Source: JABCPE02 sp963518955
GTDB taxonomy: Bacteria; Bacteroidota; Bacteroidia; Flavobacteriales; Weeksellaceae
NCBI GenBank assembly: GCA_963518955.1
Contig: CAUQKI010000009.1
Location: 1-64,000, forward strand
Direction of reading: 5' to 3'
DNA: 64,000 nt
Shown: positions 50,643-60,207 of the stretch, piece after piece
How positions within the stretch are numbered: the stretch's first letter is position 1
How the letters are laid out: the number at the start of each line of letters is the position of its first letter
Program-made: the position numbers and the translations under genes
Notes under the pieces: model-generated
Seen by the model: the letters and a program-made list of their open reading frames with translations, nothing else
Told to the model about the DNA's origin: nothing
Databases searched by the model: none

Positions 50643-52550
50643 TTAGTGGAATAAATACCATACCAAACCTAAATTCAGCCTAAAATCTGCCACTGGATAA
50701 AACGGCGCAGCGTAGGACCGATTTTTCATGAAAGTAGTGTTAAGATGCTGTGCTTCAGCGTAAATCATCATTCGTTTTACTTTCATATTAAAATAAACAT
50801 CCACTATTGGTCTTCCGCCGATGGAATACGAATCTGTGGAAGGCAGGATAAATTCATTAAGTATCGGAAAATACTGCTGAGAGGCGAATTTTGAGAAATA
50901 ATATGCCTTAATTCCTGTCTGAATTTCCGCCGCTTTTTTAAATATTTTGGATTGATAATAAACATTGGCTCTTCCTATAAACTCTGGTAATGGAAGCAAA
51001 TCTTTATTATTTAAAACATTCTGAACCAATACCTTAGTGTTAAAATTAAATTTACGATAAGTAAATGTAGCCTCTCCTCCTACCTGCGATATATTCACCG
51101 ATGAAGTGTTCTGCTGAGGCTTCGCTGAAGAATCAAAATACGCCAGCTGCCCTATTCTGAAATAGTTTGCAAACAGCTTAGTATCAAACCATTTGAGATT
51201 TAAATCCGCTCCTATTTCTAAAACATTTTGGTTCTTAAAATCAGAATATTTGAAATTATAATCTTGGTAAAAAGAAGCGTTCATCAAGTAATTGAACGAC
51301 GGAACTGCTGATTTGAACTTCACATGTCCGCCGATGGAATAGCCCTCAATAGGTTCAAAAGTCAGATGATTTTCTGAATTTAAATAATTTCCAAAGGCTT
51401 TTCCGTTAGAAATTTCCAAATCCGAATTTAGATTGATTTTATCCCAAAGTTTTATTTTAAGATTTCCTACTAATCCCAAACGATTTTCCTGAAATTTAGA
51501 GTCTTCCTTCACTCCACTGATTATCAACGGATAAAATGCTCTATAACTGATATTCTGATAACGAATTCCCCCCTCCGCTCTAAAAGCCTCATTATCAAAA
51601 AGCAAGCTCACTGTATTGCTGAATTTAGTCGATTTCTTCTTGCTGTTGGTAGGATAATCGGTAATCAATGAAGAGGAATAATAGTTCTCCGTGCCATCCT
51701 GCGTGTAGAAATATTTATTGGTTTGATAAAAAATCGTATGGCTCAGCTTAAAAGGAAATTTCTCCACATCAAAAGGCGCAAAATAATGGCTGAAATAAAA
51801 CCTCCTCACCGCCATTCTGGTGTAGGTATTATGCAAATTCACTGTAAGGTTTTTCCTGCTGTTAAACCGAGAATCTCCACTTGTAAAATTCTCCAAATTA
51901 GCAATTCCGCCATTCTCTTCATTAGAAATATTCTGATGAATGAAATGCGTAAATGCTTCATATTTAGAGTTTTTAGAAAGATAATGCGCAGAGAAAATAG
52001 TATTATTAGAAGATGCTATTTCCCTCTGGTACAGCCCCTCTGACCTCAGTCCCATATATTCTATCGCGAAATTAAACCTTTTGCCAATATTCTGAGTATA
52101 AGTAGTTTGTAGAGTTCCGCCGCTGCTCATCCCATTATGATAATAGAATGCCGTAGTAGGACTTTTCACATCGTAATATTTTACATCCTTGATTCCCAGT
52201 ATAAAGAATGATTTCCTTGTAGGCAGTAATGCTAAATCCTGCTCTGCATCAGTCTTATAAACCAAATTCTGAAATCCTTCTCCGATATTAGCGAACTGGA
52301 TTTTCCCAAAATTATCTCTATTATTATACTGAGTAAATTGGTAAGATTTCCCAATCGTAAAAACAGTATCAAACACTTTTCGCTGAGAAAATTGTGTAAA
52401 AAACTGATAGTCATCAATCGTCGGTCTAAAAATCTGTATAGAATCCTTCTCTCCATTGTCCACTACAACGGAATCACTCACTGGCAAATCATCTGTCTGC
52501 GCCTTTAAAAGGCTTCCCAGCAATATTAATATAAAAAAAATGTACCTCAT
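50643..52550 (-). CDS. putative outer membrane porin
   Basis: Member of the Bacteroidota putative-porin family, 635 residues, predicted beta-barrel with alternating aromatic strands and a terminal Phe-rich strand (LNLGLVWYLFH). The signal peptide is MRYIFFILILLGSLLKAQ. The start codon and the next six codons form the right arm and T-run of a terminator hairpin (52542-52568) that ends the susC-susD message. No closer alternative start is present, so this ATG is accepted. bshC follows after 12 bases. Substrate unknown. Confidence 0.9.
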   Translation of the reverse strand: MRYIFFILILLGSLLKAQTDDLPVSDSVVVDNGEKDSIQIFRPTIDDYQFFTQFSQRKVFDTVFTIGKSYQFTQYNNRDNFGKIQFANIGEGFQNLVYKTDAEQDLALLPTRKSFFILGIKDVKYYDVKSPTTAFYYHNGMSSGGTLQTTYTQNIGKRFNFAIEYMGLRSEGLYQREIASSNNTIFSAHYLSKNSKYEAFTHFIHQNISNEENGGIANLENFTSGDSRFNSRKNLTVNLHNTYTRMAVRRFYFSHYFAPFDVEKFPFKLSHTIFYQTNKYFYTQDGTENYYSSSLITDYPTNSKKKSTKFSNTVSLLFDNEAFRAEGGIRYQNISYRAFYPLIISGVKEDSKFQENRLGLVGNLKIKLWDKINLNSDLEISNGKAFGNYLNSENHLTFEPIEGYSIGGHVKFKSAVPSFNYLMNASFYQDYNFKYSDFKNQNVLEIGADLNLKWFDTKLFANYFRIGQLAYFDSSAKPQQNTSSVNISQVGGEATFTYRKFNFNTKVLVQNVLNNKDLLPLPEFIGRANVYYQSKIFKKAAEIQTGIKAYYFSKFASQQYFPILNEFILPSTDSYSIGGRPIVDVYFNMKVKRMMIYAEAQHLNTTFMKNRSYAAPFYPVADFRLNLGLVWYLFH

Positions 52551-52568
52551 AAAGTTTTTATGAGGTAC
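52530..52568 (-). terminator. terminator of susC-susD built into the porin start
   Basis: Minus-strand GTACCTCAT-AAAAACTTT-ATGAGGTAC is a perfect 9-bp stem, followed by ATTTTTTTTATATT. ATGAGG in the right arm is the porin start (Met-Arg), and the T-run encodes its Ile-Phe-Phe-Ile. Confidence 0.75.
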
Positions 52569-52590
52569 AAATATAATAATTTAGATATTA

Positions 52591-54039
52591 TTAATTATCA
52601 TATCCTGGGTTGGATACTACTAATGATCCTGGAGAAGCAGTTTCTTTTCTAGGAATAGGAAATGCTAACAACTTATTTCCAACCGATTTATCTCCTATCT
52701 TAGAGTTATCAGGATCACTACTTACTCTCACTCCATTTTTATTATAATAAGGGATAGTACTATTCCATCTTAACAAGTCCCAATATCTTAAACCTTCTCC
52801 TATCAACTCTAATGTTCTTTCTTTTTTGATAAGTTCTAATGTTACTGATGTAGCAGCAGCAAGTCCTCTTGCTTGTCGAATCATATTATAATAATTCAAT
52901 GCATTAGTACTACTTCCTGCTTGAATTTCTGCTTCAGCTGCATTAAGTAAAACCTCTTCGTATCTTATTACTTTTATATTAGAATTTCCATTTACATCAG
53001 AAAACTTACCATTTAAGAAGTAGGCACTTTGTCCTGATCTAACTGCTCCTTGTACAATTAGTTTCTTTCTAACATCATCATTTTCATAAGAATTATATAC
53101 ATCAGGAAGTACAGCTATATTTTTATATCCTGTTGAATTAAGAAGATTAGCATAAGAGTTTGTTCCTGAAGCTCCATTGATACCGACAGCTAATTCAAAC
53201 ACACTATTTGCTGCATTATCTTTTGTAAAAGATAATGCTAATTCTGATGCAGGAATAACAGAATAATATTTACCACTATTGATAACATCTCTTGCATACT
53301 GGATTACCTTAGCATAATCTCCTTTATATAAATAATATCTAGACATTAACGCCTTTACAGAGTACGGATTTAAATAAGTTTTATCAGAATAAGTTTTATC
53401 AGAGATTTTTGTTGGATCCCCTAAATTATCTAACGCTGCCTGGAAATCACTTTCTATCTGTGCTCGTGTTTCTGCTACAGTGGATCTTGCTTGTTGTGCA
53501 TTAGGATTATATACAAGAGGGACAACTACACCTAGAGAACCTCCAGAGTATTCCTGCCCATAGAGTTTTAATAAATCAAACAATGCTTGAGCTCTTAATG
53601 CATAAGCCTGTCCTTTCAAATATTTTACTCGAGTCAACGCTTGAGCATTTGCAGTTCCTCCATAAGTTAAGTTATCTGATGAATTAATAACAATATTGGC
53701 ATTTCCTATTGTCTGACCTATAGCATACCAAATATCTTCTGGATCTGCAGAAGTAGACAACAAACTATATGTTGCAAAATCTGTATTTCTACCACTAAAT
53801 GTTGTGGAATAAGTCTCATCTGTATGTATCTGTCCTGTAGCTCTATATTTATTTCCCAAATAATTAGTTGCTCTCATTTTCAAATAAGTACCTCTTACAA
53901 AGGACTCTAACTGTTCTGCCGTCGTAATAGGAGCAGCCTGCTCCTCTTGGAAAAACTGAGTCTCTGTAAAATCTCTACTACAAGAAGTCATCCCTACAAT
54001 AGATAACACTACCAATGCACTATATACTATCTTTTTCAT
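52591..54039 (-). CDS. RagB/SusD family nutrient-binding lipoprotein
   Basis: Surface lipoprotein that forms the lid of a SusC transporter. The 482 residues start MKKIVYSALVVLSIVGMTSC (Cys20), followed by TPR-rich SusD sequence: YLKGQAYALRAQALFDLLKL, YLYKGDYAKVIQYARDVINS, and the C-terminal domain with RYEEVLLNAAEAEIQAG and ELIGEGLRYWDLLRWN. It lies six bases after susC. The captured nutrient cannot be inferred: no glycoside hydrolase, sulphatase or regulator gene is adjacent. Confidence 0.94.
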   Translation of the reverse strand: MKKIVYSALVVLSIVGMTSCSRDFTETQFFQEEQAAPITTAEQLESFVRGTYLKMRATNYLGNKYRATGQIHTDETYSTTFSGRNTDFATYSLLSTSADPEDIWYAIGQTIGNANIVINSSDNLTYGGTANAQALTRVKYLKGQAYALRAQALFDLLKLYGQEYSGGSLGVVVPLVYNPNAQQARSTVAETRAQIESDFQAALDNLGDPTKISDKTYSDKTYLNPYSVKALMSRYYLYKGDYAKVIQYARDVINSGKYYSVIPASELALSFTKDNAANSVFELAVGINGASGTNSYANLLNSTGYKNIAVLPDVYNSYENDDVRKKLIVQGAVRSGQSAYFLNGKFSDVNGNSNIKVIRYEEVLLNAAEAEIQAGSSTNALNYYNMIRQARGLAAATSVTLELIKKERTLELIGEGLRYWDLLRWNSTIPYYNKNGVRVSSDPDNSKIGDKSVGNKLLAFPIPRKETASPGSLVVSNPGYDN

Positions 54040-54045
54040 ATTATC

Positions 54046-56910
54046 TTAAAAATTTAAATTAACACCTATACTATATGATTTCAATGGAGGTAAATCAAAA
54101 TTGGTAACCCCACCTATCTGATAATCTGGATCAAATTTGAAGTTTTTATCAAATGTATATGTCCATATATTATTCCCCACTAAATACACCTGAATACTAT
54201 TTATTCCTGTATCTCTTAATAAATCTTTATTAAATGTATAAGAGACTTTCAGAGATCTTAATCTTACATAATCTCCTTTATATAAGAATCTTGTAGATGC
54301 TTGATTAGAATTATCTGAACGGGAATCTATAGGAGCAGGATTTTTAGCATTAGGGTTCTGTGGAGTCCAGTAATCCAACTGGTCTCTATACCCTGGATAT
54401 GTTCCTGTTGTTGCTCCATCACTAAACATATAACGCGCCCAAGAGTCATATATCTTATTACCAAATCCATAACTAAACTGAGCATCTATAGAAAAACCTT
54501 TATACGTGAAATCTGTACTTAATCCTCCATATATCTTAGCGTAAGGAGAACCCTGTACTGCTTGATTAGCTTCATTATAATCAGATGTTGTTTCTCCATC
54601 TACTCCATTTTTATACCACAGAGGTTTACCATTACTAGGATCTACTCCTGCCCATTTTCTTAAATAGAAAGAGTTAAGTACTTCTCCTTCTCTAATAATT
54701 CTAGTAGCGGTAGATATATCCCTTCCTTGGTACAATTCTGTTACTTTATTACTTAAGGTACTCAAGTTAGCACTTACATTCCATTTTACATTACTTGAAT
54801 TGATAATTCTTGCCGCAAGAGTAAATTCCAAACCACTATTTCTCATTGATCCTACATTTTGGAATCTAGTTGCATCTGCAGTACTAAGAGGAGAATAACC
54901 TCCCTGTATCATAGATAATGGAACACTATAAATCATATTGGTCGTTTTCTTATGATAAAAAGCAGCTCCCAATGTAACTCTATCATTAAACAAACCTAAA
55001 TCAAATCCAACATTAAATGGTTTTATAGTTTCCCATTCTAAGTCTTGGTTTGCTACCCCTCTTACAAAAGCTGCTGGTTTATCTCCATAATTTTCTGTAT
55101 ATCTATATGTAGTAAATGGCAACACTGATGCATTAGGAAGGTTACCAACCTTACCATATGATGCAGAAAACTTCAATTGAGATATTGTGCTATTATCTTT
55201 AAGCGCTTCCAATCTAGCTAAATCTACACCTATACCCGCAGACCAAAAATATCCTGTTTTTTTATCTGGCCAGAAATTAGATACTCTATCTTGTCTTCCT
55301 GATAAATCTAACAAAAATAATTTATCATAATCATAATGAAGCGTCACTGCATACCCTCCTCTAGAAGTCACAGTCTTCTCTCCTGTAACTGTTCTTGGGA
55401 TAATAAAGTTATTAAGTGTCTGGAGATTAGGAGTTCCTACAGCATTACCATATCCCCCAACTAATCTAGCATCTGACTTATAAGCTTCTTGTATTAAACT
55501 TGCATTAAAATTATTTTTCTCCCCTATCTTAAAATCATATGATAAAATATTCTGCAAGTTAAAATTAAAATATCTTGTAGAATAACTATATAATCCTCCT
55601 TGGAGTCTATATCCATCTCCATGTAATGGGCTATAATATTGATCTTCCTCTATATTAATAAACTCAGGTGCAAAAACAAATTTATAATTGAGGTTTTTTA
55701 GAATCTTATAGTCTGCCTGTATATTTGCAAAAACTCTAGCTGTATTTGCCCTTTGGTAGTTAATATCTTGTAAAGCTGCTATATTGTAAAAACTATTAGA
55801 CAATCTTCCATTTCCAAAATAATAAGTTCCATCAGAATTTTTCAAAGGATCTGTAGGATAGAGAAAATATCTCGCCAATATTGGATTAGAGAAAGCCCCT
55901 CCTTCTGGCTGTGTATTAGTCACACCATAAGATGCTTGTATATCTGTAGATAATGTCAATCTATCTGTTGCCTTATAATTAACTCTTGTTGTTCCTGATA
56001 TTCTCTTGAATGCAGATCCTCTTACAATACCTTCTTGATTAAAATATCCTAATGATGAATAATATGTCAATCTATCACTTCCTCCTGATACAGAAGCATT
56101 TACTCTAGTTAGAAATGCCCCACCTGTTCTCTCGGTTGCTTTCTGCCAATCAGTACTTACAGAAGTATCTACACCTAAATTATCATATGCATCTTGCACT
56201 GTCGATGGTCTTTTAGGGCCATTTGGAAAATTAGGATTAACAGGAACCAATGGATTAGCATTAAGATATCCTCGTGTATATAAACTTACCCATTCAGATG
56301 CTGACAATCCTTCATGACCAGACACTGCCCTATAAGTAACCCCTGTCTCGGCATTCACATTAAATCTTGCTTTTCCTTTTTTACCTGATTTTGTAGTAAT
56401 AATCATAACTCCTGCTCCTGCATCCGCCCCATATACAGCTGTAGAAACAGCATCTTTTAAGAATGTAACACTTTCTATATCAGCCTCATTGAAGTTTGCC
56501 AGAATATTTGCTGATGTTGTATTTCTTGTTAAATCTCCTTGAGCCACTCTTACCCCATCAATAACAACTATTGGATTATTTCTACCATTGACAGAAGACA
56601 CCCCTCTAATTTGTATATTAGCAGCTCCTCCTGGTTGCCCTGTAGACATTCCCGTTTGCACCCCAGCAACTTTTCCTGACAAAGCCTTATCAACAGATCC
56701 TGTGGACATATCTGCAATTTCTTTACCTACTTTTCCTATTGCTCCAGTAGCTTCTTTTACAGCAACCTTTCTACCAAAGCCCACTAAAACAACTTCATCT
56801 ATTGTTTTTTCTTTTCCAGAAGTAGTATCCTTCTTAACTTCTTGCGCAACTAATGCTTGTCCTGTGAAGAACAATACACCAGCTGTTAGAACTTTCAATT
56901 TCACATTCAT
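54046..56910 (-). CDS. SusC/RagA family TonB-linked outer membrane protein
   Basis: TonB-dependent 22-strand outer-membrane transporter, 954 residues from MNVKLKVLTAGVLFFTGQAL. Seen: the TonB-box region DEVVLVGFGRK (about 38-48), the plug with PGGAANIQIRGVSSVNGRNN and PIVVIDGVRV, VSTAVYGADAGAGVMIITTK, and the C-terminal barrel ending SIGVNLNF. The CarboxypepD_reg-like domain that usually precedes the plug is missing; only about 15 residues separate signal and TonB box. An ATG at 56919 is a possible alternative start. susD is coupled downstream. Confidence 0.94.
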   Translation of the reverse strand: MNVKLKVLTAGVLFFTGQALVAQEVKKDTTSGKEKTIDEVVLVGFGRKVAVKEATGAIGKVGKEIADMSTGSVDKALSGKVAGVQTGMSTGQPGGAANIQIRGVSSVNGRNNPIVVIDGVRVAQGDLTRNTTSANILANFNEADIESVTFLKDAVSTAVYGADAGAGVMIITTKSGKKGKARFNVNAETGVTYRAVSGHEGLSASEWVSLYTRGYLNANPLVPVNPNFPNGPKRPSTVQDAYDNLGVDTSVSTDWQKATERTGGAFLTRVNASVSGGSDRLTYYSSLGYFNQEGIVRGSAFKRISGTTRVNYKATDRLTLSTDIQASYGVTNTQPEGGAFSNPILARYFLYPTDPLKNSDGTYYFGNGRLSNSFYNIAALQDINYQRANTARVFANIQADYKILKNLNYKFVFAPEFINIEEDQYYSPLHGDGYRLQGGLYSYSTRYFNFNLQNILSYDFKIGEKNNFNASLIQEAYKSDARLVGGYGNAVGTPNLQTLNNFIIPRTVTGEKTVTSRGGYAVTLHYDYDKLFLLDLSGRQDRVSNFWPDKKTGYFWSAGIGVDLARLEALKDNSTISQLKFSASYGKVGNLPNASVLPFTTYRYTENYGDKPAAFVRGVANQDLEWETIKPFNVGFDLGLFNDRVTLGAAFYHKKTTNMIYSVPLSMIQGGYSPLSTADATRFQNVGSMRNSGLEFTLAARIINSSNVKWNVSANLSTLSNKVTELYQGRDISTATRIIREGEVLNSFYLRKWAGVDPSNGKPLWYKNGVDGETTSDYNEANQAVQGSPYAKIYGGLSTDFTYKGFSIDAQFSYGFGNKIYDSWARYMFSDGATTGTYPGYRDQLDYWTPQNPNAKNPAPIDSRSDNSNQASTRFLYKGDYVRLRSLKVSYTFNKDLLRDTGINSIQVYLVGNNIWTYTFDKNFKFDPDYQIGGVTNFDLPPLKSYSIGVNLNF

Positions 56911-56937
56911 TTTTAACAAAATTTAATAACCATTGAG

Positions 56938-56969
56938 CAAAGGTGTTAAATATTTTTTAAACAACCAAA
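56938..56969 (-). promoter_or_regulatory. probable promoter of susC-susD
   Basis: Minus-strand TTTG (56966-56969), a 20-base spacer and CACCTTTG (56938-56945), one mismatch to TAnnTTTG. Confidence 0.4.
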
Positions 56970-57081
56970 TGTTTTTATGTTTTTTTTGTTATTTTTTTGA
57001 TGTTTTGTTAAAAATATCCGAAATTTATCATTTTCAACAAACTAAATATTAAATTTTTGATAAAGTTATCTTAATTTTTTC

Positions 57082-57089
57082 TAAATTTG
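57082..57089 (+). promoter_or_regulatory. -7 element of the HU-like membrane protein gene
   Basis: TAAATTTG, eight bases before the ATG at 57098, so the leader is very short. Confidence 0.55.
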
Positions 57090-57097
57090 CATTTAGT

Positions 57098-57799
57098 ATG
57101 GATTTAGCTTTTTACATATACAGTTATTTACAGGAGCAAAAACCAAGGGTAGAAGTTCCTGATTTTGGGATTTTTAGACTTGAAAAAGAACATGCTGTCG
57201 TGGATGCAGAATCTTCTAAAATTCTTCCTCCAAGTGAGCATATCCATTTTGAAGACAATACAGCTGTATTTGATTCCAGTCTTGCCCATTATATAGCAGA
57301 GAAAACAGGTGAGAATCTATTCATTATACAATCTGAAATAAGAGATACTGTGCGTGAATGGATAAAACTGCTCATGCTCCAAAAAAAATTAAATCTTAAA
57401 TATCTCGGAGAACTTTCCCTTAAAGAAATAGATATCATACGGGAAGAAACTAAAATTCCGCAATCCATGGAGTTCTTTGGACTGGAAGAAGTTAATTTAT
57501 CTGAAATTTCTCCTGCTTCTGCCGTTAAAGAAGAGCTGACCCAAAAGCAAGAAACAAAAAAAATAGAAAACCAAAAACAAGAAAAATCAAACAATGGTAT
57601 CTGGTGGGTACTATTATTCATCATTATCGCCATCGCTGGACTTGTATTTTTATATTATAATTACGGAAAATCAGATAAATCAGCTGATGACAGCGCGAAA
57701 CAAGATTCTATCCAAGCTGCACAAACTGAAATTCCTCAGGCTGTATCGCCTTCCACATCAGATTCTATAACGATTGACAGTGTACAAATAGAATACTAA
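57098..57799 (+). CDS. CCDC81/HU-like domain membrane protein
   Basis: Protein of 233 residues with two HU-like domains of the CCDC81 type at about 1-55 (MDLAFYIYSYLQEQKPRVEV) and 58-130 (FDSSLAHYIAEKTGENLFII), a Gln/Lys/Glu-rich linker, one membrane segment at about 168-187 (GIWWVLLFIIIAIAGLVFLY) and a Ser/Asp-rich outer tail. HU-like domains on the inner side suggest binding of DNA or of another HU-like partner near the membrane; related proteins in the phylum also carry SPOR domains, absent here. The next gene starts immediately after the stop codon. Confidence 0.85.
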   Translation: MDLAFYIYSYLQEQKPRVEVPDFGIFRLEKEHAVVDAESSKILPPSEHIHFEDNTAVFDSSLAHYIAEKTGENLFIIQSEIRDTVREWIKLLMLQKKLNLKYLGELSLKEIDIIREETKIPQSMEFFGLEEVNLSEISPASAVKEELTQKQETKKIENQKQEKSNNGIWWVLLFIIIAIAGLVFLYYNYGKSDKSADDSAKQDSIQAAQTEIPQAVSPSTSDSITIDSVQIEY

Positions 57800-58735
57800 A
57801 TGAAAATCCTGCTTTTAGACAAAAATCATCCACTCATCACAAAACAACTTTCTGAAAAAGGTTTTGTTTTGGAGGAGGATTTTTCATCAAGTTATGAGCA
57901 AGTTTTAGAGAAAATCCACCTTTATGAAGGCATCATCATTCGAAGCCGAATTCCATTGGATGCTCATTTTTTAGAAAAAGCAAAAAATCTAAAATTCATC
58001 GCACGAGTAGGCGCTGGAATGGAAAACATAGACACCGCCAAAGCCCAAGAACTCGACATAAAACTCATCAACTCTCCCGAAGGAAACAAAGATGCTGTGG
58101 CAGAGCATGTTATAGGAACGCTTCTTGTGCTGATGAACCGCCTTTTTATTTCCTCTAATGAAGTTAAAAAGGGAATTTGGCTCAGAGAAGAGAACCGAGG
58201 AGAAGAAATTTTGGGTAAAACCTTCGGAATCATCGGTTACGGAAATATGGGAAAAGCCGTAGCCAAAAGACTTTCGGGATTTGGCTGCAAAACTATTTTT
58301 CATGATATCAAACCTAATCTTTCTGATGAATTTGCCGCACAGGTAAGCCTTCAAGAATTACAAGAAAACGCCGATATTCTCAGCCTTCACACGCCGCTTA
58401 CAGAGGACACACTCTATATGATAGATGAGGAATTTATCTCCAAAATGAAGAAAAATTTCTACTTCATCAATACCGCAAGAGGTAAAAATCTAAAAACTTC
58501 TGCGCTTGTAAATGCCTTGAAATTAGGCAAAATAAAAGGCGCTTGTCTAGATGTTTTGGAATACGAAAAAACTTCTTTTGAGAATTTGGAAACAAAAAAC
58601 GAGGATTTAGAATATCTTTTAAATTCAGAAAAAGCCATCATAACACCGCACATCGCGGGCTGGACTCATGAGAGCAAAATAAAATTAGCCCAAGTCATCG
58701 TGGATAAAATCTTAGCTTTCGCTGCTGAAAATTAG
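57800..58735 (+). CDS. D-2-hydroxyacid dehydrogenase, SerA-like
   Basis: NAD-dependent dehydrogenase of 311 residues. The Rossmann fold has GKTFGIIGYGNMGKAVAKRL, and the catalytic set is Arg in NTARGKNLKTSALV, Glu in DVLEYEKTSFE and His in TPHIAGWTHES. The lack of a C-terminal ACT domain leaves 3-phosphoglycerate dehydrogenase, glyoxylate or hydroxypyruvate reductase as options. serC and serB are not adjacent. It abuts the HU-like gene without any spacer, so the pair is translated from one message. Confidence 0.9.
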   Translation: MKILLLDKNHPLITKQLSEKGFVLEEDFSSSYEQVLEKIHLYEGIIIRSRIPLDAHFLEKAKNLKFIARVGAGMENIDTAKAQELDIKLINSPEGNKDAVAEHVIGTLLVLMNRLFISSNEVKKGIWLREENRGEEILGKTFGIIGYGNMGKAVAKRLSGFGCKTIFHDIKPNLSDEFAAQVSLQELQENADILSLHTPLTEDTLYMIDEEFISKMKKNFYFINTARGKNLKTSALVNALKLGKIKGACLDVLEYEKTSFENLETKNEDLEYLLNSEKAIITPHIAGWTHESKIKLAQVIVDKILAFAAEN

Positions 58736-58818
58736 TATCATTTAACATAGATTTAACGATAATTATTATTCATTTTTCTTGTTTTTATCCTATTTTGCGC
58801 GAAAATTTCAAAACAAAG

Positions 58819-60183
58819 ATGAAAATAAATCTATCCCACATAGGATTTCTTGCATTTTTTCTATTTTTTTCGTGCTCCAAAAAAGAATCCACAACAACCA
58901 GCAATGGATATTATTCAGCTTCAAATCTTCCTAATTTCGGCAATGTAGATGTGGACAATGTCTTCAAAGGAGAAAAATTAAAACTGGAAAACCAGCAGAA
59001 AATCGTAAATTCCCTTAACCAATACTACGAAAACATCTGGAACAGCACCGACATGAGCGGTGGAGTTTTGGTAGCACACGGAGACAATATTCTTTTGGAA
59101 AAATACAAAGGTTTCGGCAGGGAGAACAACCAAATGCCGATTAACAAAGACACTCCGCTTCATTTGGCATCCATAAGCAAACCCATCACAGCGATGGCAG
59201 TTTTAAAATTAGTGGAAGCGAAAAAAATCAGCCTTGAACAAAAAGTAAAATCCATTTTTCCGAATTTCCTGTATTCTGATGTAACGATTCAGCACCTGCT
59301 CACCCACCGCAGTGGACTTCCAAAATATGAGCATTTCTTAGAAGAAAATGATATAAAGCCTAAAAATAAATTCTTTACCAATCAAGAAATTTTTGACCTC
59401 GTTGCTAAACACAAACCAGAACTTGCCAGACAGACCGACACTGGTTTTATGTATAATAATTTCAACTACGCTATTCTGGCGCTTATCATTGAAAAAATCA
59501 CTGGAAAAACCTATCCAGAAGCGATGAAAGAAATGGTTTTCGCTCCTTTAAAAATGAAAAATACTTTTGTTTTTGAAGAAAAACACATCAATTCTGCTTC
59601 GCAGTCTTTTTACCAAAGAAGCACCAGACTTTATCCTTTAAACGAATACGATTTGATTTATGGTGATAAAAATATCTACACCACTCCACGCGATTTGTTC
59701 AATTTTTCAAAAGCAATGTTTTCAAAAGATTTTCTTCCAAGAGAACTGATGGAAAAGGTTTTTGAGCCATACAGCAACGAAAAAAAGGGCGTGAATAACT
59801 ATGGTCTTGGATTTAGACTAAAAGTATTTGATGAAGGGAAAAAACTAACCTATCACAACGGCTGGTGGCACGGCTCTAACACGGTTTTCATTCATCTGAG
59901 AGAATCCAAAACTACCATCATCGCTCTGAGCAACAAGTATTCTAGAAAAATATACGGAACGATGCTTCTTTCCACACTCTTTGAAGATTTTCCTTTTGAA
60001 ATTGATAAAGTGATAAATCCAGATGCCGAGACTGCAGATTCCACAGAGGTTTTTGCAGAAGATACCGAAAGAGCAAAAACTCCAAAAAAGAAACCAAAGA
60101 AAACCTCCGCAGACAGCCTAAAAGCAACAAAAACAGAGGAAACCATACAAAAAACCTCAGAATCTACAGAGGAGGAAGATTAA
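58819..60183 (+). CDS. serine hydrolase, class C beta-lactamase/PBP fold, lipoprotein
   Basis: Periplasm-facing lipoprotein of 454 residues: signal MKINLSHIGFLAFFLFFSC, Cys19. The serine hydrolase motifs are SISK in LHLASISKPITAMAVL, YNN in MYNNFNYAIL and HNG in LTYHNGWWHGSN, with LLTHRSGLPKYEH between. Such enzymes act on D-amino-acid peptides or esters; true beta-lactamase activity is unlikely from context. The last 60 residues are a Lys/Thr/Glu/Ser-rich low-complexity tail of unknown use. Start 58819 is chosen for the lipoprotein signal. Confidence 0.9.
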   Translation: MKINLSHIGFLAFFLFFSCSKKESTTTSNGYYSASNLPNFGNVDVDNVFKGEKLKLENQQKIVNSLNQYYENIWNSTDMSGGVLVAHGDNILLEKYKGFGRENNQMPINKDTPLHLASISKPITAMAVLKLVEAKKISLEQKVKSIFPNFLYSDVTIQHLLTHRSGLPKYEHFLEENDIKPKNKFFTNQEIFDLVAKHKPELARQTDTGFMYNNFNYAILALIIEKITGKTYPEAMKEMVFAPLKMKNTFVFEEKHINSASQSFYQRSTRLYPLNEYDLIYGDKNIYTTPRDLFNFSKAMFSKDFLPRELMEKVFEPYSNEKKGVNNYGLGFRLKVFDEGKKLTYHNGWWHGSNTVFIHLRESKTTIIALSNKYSRKIYGTMLLSTLFEDFPFEIDKVINPDAETADSTEVFAEDTERAKTPKKKPKKTSADSLKATKTEETIQKTSESTEEED

Positions 60184-60195
60184 ATTTAAAAAACT

Positions 60196-60203
60196 TATTT
60201 TTG
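60196..60203 (+). promoter_or_regulatory. -7 element of the Ig-like lipoprotein gene
   Basis: TATTTTTG ends four bases before the ATG at 60208, the same geometry as at xerC; a leaderless message is expected. Confidence 0.45.
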
Positions 60204-60207
60204 TTTC

